This document shows, in pieces, positions 61,145-64,000 of a stretch of 64,000 nt of DNA. How positions within the stretch are numbered: the stretch's first letter is position 1; every line of letters begins with the position of its first letter. Origin of the DNA: Myxococcales bacterium (GTDB taxonomy: Bacteria > Myxococcota_A > Polyangia > Nannocystales > Nannocystaceae); the NCBI GenBank assembly GCA_020633295.1, contig JACKDW010000016.1, positions 124,001 through 188,000 on the forward strand. Direction: 5' to 3'. Below the pieces are notes generated by a model. That model made no database searches and had not been told where the DNA came from. It saw only the letters and a list, made by a program, of their open reading frames with translations. Made by a program: the position numbers and the translations under genes.

Positions 61145-61819
61145 ATGCATATCCTTCGATCTCACCACCGCGCTATCCTGTTGATCCCGATCACGCTGCT
61201 CGCCTGGAACGCGACCGGCTGCAGCGACACTCCAGAACCTGGCGGTTCGGACAGCGGCACGGACACCGAGGCCGTCGACTCCATGGACCCCGACACGCTG
61301 GATCCAGACAGCGGCGGCTCGGACAGCGGCGAGCCCGACTCGGGCGGCTCCGACTCAAACGGCGACTCCGGCGAGCCCGCAGACACCGACGGGCCGGACG
61401 AGGACCCCGCGCTGACCTACGAGGTGCGCTGCACCGACATCGGCCTGACCGCCGAGAGCGCGGGCCAGATCGACGACGAGGGCGCCCCGCTGGAGTGGAC
61501 GATCGCGCACGACGCCGAGGCCAACGCGCTCACGCTCACGCGCGCGGGCTCGTGCGGGCAGGACTGCGAGTTCGTCGACGAGCTCGTGTTCATCAACGTC
61601 AACGGCCCGACCGGCTCCGTCTGCGAGGAGGTCGAGCTGCTGCACGCGTCGCGGCGCATCGCGGACGAGCTCAAGGGCGCGCTCGAGACCGAGTACGATG
61701 AGTACGGGATCACGCTGATCCAGGACTGGAACTTCGACGCGCTGATCAGCGGCACGGTCGCGTTCTCCGAGTTCCCTGGCGCGCTGCAGTTCCGCTTCTA
61801 CCTCGACCCGACGCCGTAG
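61145..61819 (+). CDS. Lipoprotein with Asp/Ser/Gly linker
   Basis: 224 residues from ATG 61145. Lipobox 'PITLLAWNATGCSD', an Asp/Ser/Gly/Pro linker to about residue 90, then a small globular domain ('YEVRCTDIGLTAESAGQI', 'CGQDCEFVDELVFINVNGPT', 'ITLIQDWNFDALISGTVAF'). Strands alternate as in an immunoglobulin-like or jelly-roll fold. No family is recognised. Confidence 0.78.
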   Translation: MHILRSHHRAILLIPITLLAWNATGCSDTPEPGGSDSGTDTEAVDSMDPDTLDPDSGGSDSGEPDSGGSDSNGDSGEPADTDGPDEDPALTYEVRCTDIGLTAESAGQIDDEGAPLEWTIAHDAEANALTLTRAGSCGQDCEFVDELVFINVNGPTGSVCEEVELLHASRRIADELKGALETEYDEYGITLIQDWNFDALISGTVAFSEFPGALQFRFYLDPTP

Positions 61820-61941
61820 GCGCGTCTGGGCCCGGCTTCGTCGCGCCGCGGAGCCGGGCCCAGGGGTCAGCCGCGCCGCGGCCGACGTCGCGCGGCGCGA
61901 TGCGGCATACTCTCGGTAGCGCGAACGCGCCGAGTCGAGCC

Positions 61942-63411
61942 ATGCAGCGTATCCCCACAGCCCTGCTCGCGAGCCTGGTGGCCGCGAGCTGCACCCAGTG
62001 CGGCGCCGCGGTCGAGGTGCCCGATGATGACGCGGGCCCGCCCGTCGAGCTGACGCTGACGGGCCCCGCAAAGCGGCTGTGCTCGGGCCTGTGGGTCTCC
62101 CAGCGCCCCGACCAGGAGGAGATCCTCTACAACAGCGTGCTGTGGACCGAGCAGCAGGTGCACGACTACGAGCGCGGGCTGCTGACCTTCGACGTCGACG
62201 AGACCCGGCGGCTCGTGACCGCGCGCTTCGAAGGCGCCGAGGGCCGCGCGCGTCACTTCGGCGATCAGGGCTGCGTGATCCTGCCTGACTACACCGACGA
62301 CGTGTACTTTGCGCCGCGCGAGGTCACGAGCGCGCTGCCGGCCGCCGACGCGACGCCGTGGCCGATGGGCGACGTCACCCCGAGCGACCCGCTGCCGGCG
62401 GACGTCGACGGCGCGCGCCTCGACCAGGCCGTCGAGACGCTGTTCGAACACGAGGACGACAACCGCGCGGCGTTCGTGGTCGTGCACCGCGGCCGGATCA
62501 TCGCCGAGCGCTACGGGCCGGGCGTGCACGCGGGCATGCAGCTCGAGAGCTGGTCGATGGGCAAGAGCGTGACGGCGACGCTGATCGGCGTGCTCGAGCA
62601 GCGCGGGCTCATCGGGCTCAACGACCCGGCGCCCGTGCCCCTGTGGCAATCCACGCCCGACGACCCGCGCGCGGCGATCCGCGTCGCTGACCTGCTGCGC
62701 ATGTCGAGCGGCCTGCGCTTCACCTTCACCGACGACCCGCCCGAGGTGCTCGCGGGCTCGTTCGTGCCCGGGCAGGCGGACCACCGGCTCGCCTACGTCG
62801 CGCCGATCAACGCGTTCGACTTCGTGACCACGCGCGAGCTCGAGTTCCCGCCCAACACGGTGGGCCGCTACCGCAACTGCGACCCGCTCACGCTCGGCTC
62901 GATCATCCGCGACCTCGTCGAGCGCGACCTCGGCGAGGAGTACCTGACGTGGCCGCAGCGGGCGCTGTTCGACGAGATCGGGATCCGCCGCTTCACGCTC
63001 GAGACCGACCCGTACGGCAACTTCCTGCTGACGGGCTACAACTTCGGGACCGCGCGCGACTGGGCGCGGCTCGGGCTGCTGTACCTCCAGCGCGGCGTGT
63101 GGGCGGGCGAGCGGCTGCTGAGCGAGGAGTTCATCGAGCTCGTCAGCAGCCCCGCGCCGACCTGGCCCAAGGGCGACTACGGCGGGCTGTTCTGGCTCAA
63201 CAGCCAGGGACGGATCCGCAGCCTGCCGACCGACGCCTACAACGCCGCCGGCGCCGGCGACCAGGCCACGTACATCATCCCGTCGCGCGAGCTCGTGATC
63301 GTCGTGATGAGCCACCGCTCGCCGGCCGCCGCGGCGCAGGGCCGCCGCGGGCGCGAGATCGAGGCGCTGGGGCTCACGGTCCAGGCGGTCGATCCCTCGT
63401 GGACGTGGTAG
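61942..63411 (+). CDS. Beta-lactamase-family serine hydrolase lipoprotein
   Basis: 489 residues from ATG 61942; lipobox 'LLASLVAASCTQ'. After a beta-rich N-terminal domain of about 140 residues, the class C-like hydrolase domain has 'VVVHRGRIIAERYG', the catalytic SxxK in 'ESWSMGKSVTATLIG', the YxN equivalent in 'GRYRNCDPLTLG' and a Gly-rich third motif 'AAGAGDQATYIIPS'. Members act as esterases, D-aminopeptidases or transpeptidase relatives. Periplasmic or surface-anchored. Confidence 0.88.
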   Translation: MQRIPTALLASLVAASCTQCGAAVEVPDDDAGPPVELTLTGPAKRLCSGLWVSQRPDQEEILYNSVLWTEQQVHDYERGLLTFDVDETRRLVTARFEGAEGRARHFGDQGCVILPDYTDDVYFAPREVTSALPAADATPWPMGDVTPSDPLPADVDGARLDQAVETLFEHEDDNRAAFVVVHRGRIIAERYGPGVHAGMQLESWSMGKSVTATLIGVLEQRGLIGLNDPAPVPLWQSTPDDPRAAIRVADLLRMSSGLRFTFTDDPPEVLAGSFVPGQADHRLAYVAPINAFDFVTTRELEFPPNTVGRYRNCDPLTLGSIIRDLVERDLGEEYLTWPQRALFDEIGIRRFTLETDPYGNFLLTGYNFGTARDWARLGLLYLQRGVWAGERLLSEEFIELVSSPAPTWPKGDYGGLFWLNSQGRIRSLPTDAYNAAGAGDQATYIIPSRELVIVVMSHRSPAAAAQGRRGREIEALGLTVQAVDPSWTW

Positions 63412-63525
63412 CAACCTGCACCTTGGGTCATCTCCTGCTCGCGGCCGCCTCGCGGGCGCGGCGCCCTGCGGCGCGAAGCCGCGCGTCCCCTCCCACGCGC
63501 GCCCCCGCTTCGATAAACTCGGGAC

Positions 63526-64000
63526 GTGAACCGAGCCCTCGCTGACACGCGCTCCCCGTCGAGAGCGCGGCGGCTCGCCGCCGCGCTCGCGCTCGTCGTG
63601 GGCGTCGCGGCGAGCGTAGCGACCTCGCCCCCGCGCATAGACGTGGACGCCGACGGCGAGGACGAGCTGACCGACGCGGCGCCGGCGGTGACCCACCGCT
63701 TCGCGGTCACGTCCCACGTCGACGGCGGGCGCGCGCTCGAGCTCGGGCTCGAGTGCTGCGTCACGCCGTCGAAGAACGCCGAGGGCGCGCGCCTGCGGGT
63801 CGAGCTGTCGACGACCGCCGAGAACGAGCGCGGGTCTAGCGAGATGGCGCTCGAGCCCGCGTCTCCGCCCGAGGCGAACGCGACGGCGCCCGAGGGCGCC
63901 GACGCGACGCTGGAGGCCGCGGGCGAGGGCGCGAGCGAGCCGCCGCGGCGGGTGTGCGCCCGGGCCCGCGTGCTCACCGGCTGCGATCCGGCGAGCTGCG
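63526..64000 (+). CDS. Exported protein, N-terminal part (runs off window)
   Basis: From GTG 63526 the frame is open to the right edge (158 codons). A basic leader with a hydrophobic segment ('RRLAAALALVVGVAASVATS') is a signal peptide. 'IDVDADGEDELTDAAPAVTH', paired cysteines ('LECCVTPSKN') and 'RVCARARVLTGCDPASC' follow, with an Ala/Glu/Pro-rich stretch between. Too little remains for a family call. Confidence 0.7.
   Translation, partial: MNRALADTRSPSRARRLAAALALVVGVAASVATSPPRIDVDADGEDELTDAAPAVTHRFAVTSHVDGGRALELGLECCVTPSKNAEGARLRVELSTTAENERGSSEMALEPASPPEANATAPEGADATLEAAGEGASEPPRRVCARARVLTGCDPASC

Overview
This window looks like a chromosomal piece of a very GC-rich delta-type bacterium, most likely a myxobacterium of the Nannocystaceae type (Myxococcota). 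The evidence is indirect: strong GC bias with long spurious antisense frames; many lipoproteins whose lipobox cysteine is followed by a Ser/Thr/Gly/Asp/Glu-rich linker; DUF4215-type 'ECDDGN' cysteine repeats; two C-termini resembling the MYXO-CTERM sorting signal; TonB/AgmX-like small proteins; several hybrid histidine kinases; and sigma-54-like promoters. I saw no rRNA, tRNA, CRISPR array or replication origin.

Layout. 1-6.3 kb: two tandem proteins with a ribosomal L7/L12-type C-terminal domain, a small Cys-motif protein, a membrane protein, a secreted thermolysin-like protease and an N-acyl-D-amino-acid deacylase-type amidohydrolase. The last three carry apparent frameshifts. 6.8-15.8 kb: two similar membrane hybrid histidine kinases flank an RND efflux operon (adaptor plus pump). 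15.9-21.6 kb: a Cys-rich exported protein, an alpha/beta-hydrolase lipoprotein, a small conserved protein and a tightly coupled ECF sigma / zinc anti-sigma / caspase-like protease operon. 21.7-30.3 kb: exported proteins and lipoproteins (one a pseudogene beside a 13-bp minisatellite), a PI-PLC-X-like lipoprotein, a SRPBCC protein, a beta-propeller lipoprotein and a POT-family transporter.

30.3-34.8 kb is accessory in character: a strong hairpin between two copies of the transporter's last 31 bases, a repeat-rich spacer, two paralogous DUF4215/DUF1554-type lipoproteins of lower GC, and a tyrosine recombinase. 35.0-47.4 kb: a Tat-exported PhoX-like protein, a Pro/Cys-repeat lipoprotein, a PAS histidine kinase, a sugar-nucleotidyltransferase, an SPFH protein, a small RTX-repeat protein behind a full-consensus sigma-54 promoter, a large membrane protein, a TonB-like lipoprotein, a zinc-ribbon rhomboid protease and a YggX protein. 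47.8-64 kb: glycyl-tRNA synthetase, a coupled kinase/response-regulator pair, an MsbA-type ABC exporter, a 53-residue membrane protein behind a sigma-54-like promoter, an APC permease, a macro-domain protein, a PlsC-type acyltransferase, a ferritin-like protein, ketopantoate reductase, lipoproteins and a serine hydrolase.

The strongest themes are envelope biology and signal transduction: five histidine kinases with no DNA-binding partner, one ECF module, and at least ten predicted lipoproteins. The units most worth follow-up are the sigma/anti-sigma/caspase operon, the two sigma-54-like promoters driving very small exported or membrane proteins, and the recombinase-associated lipoprotein pair.
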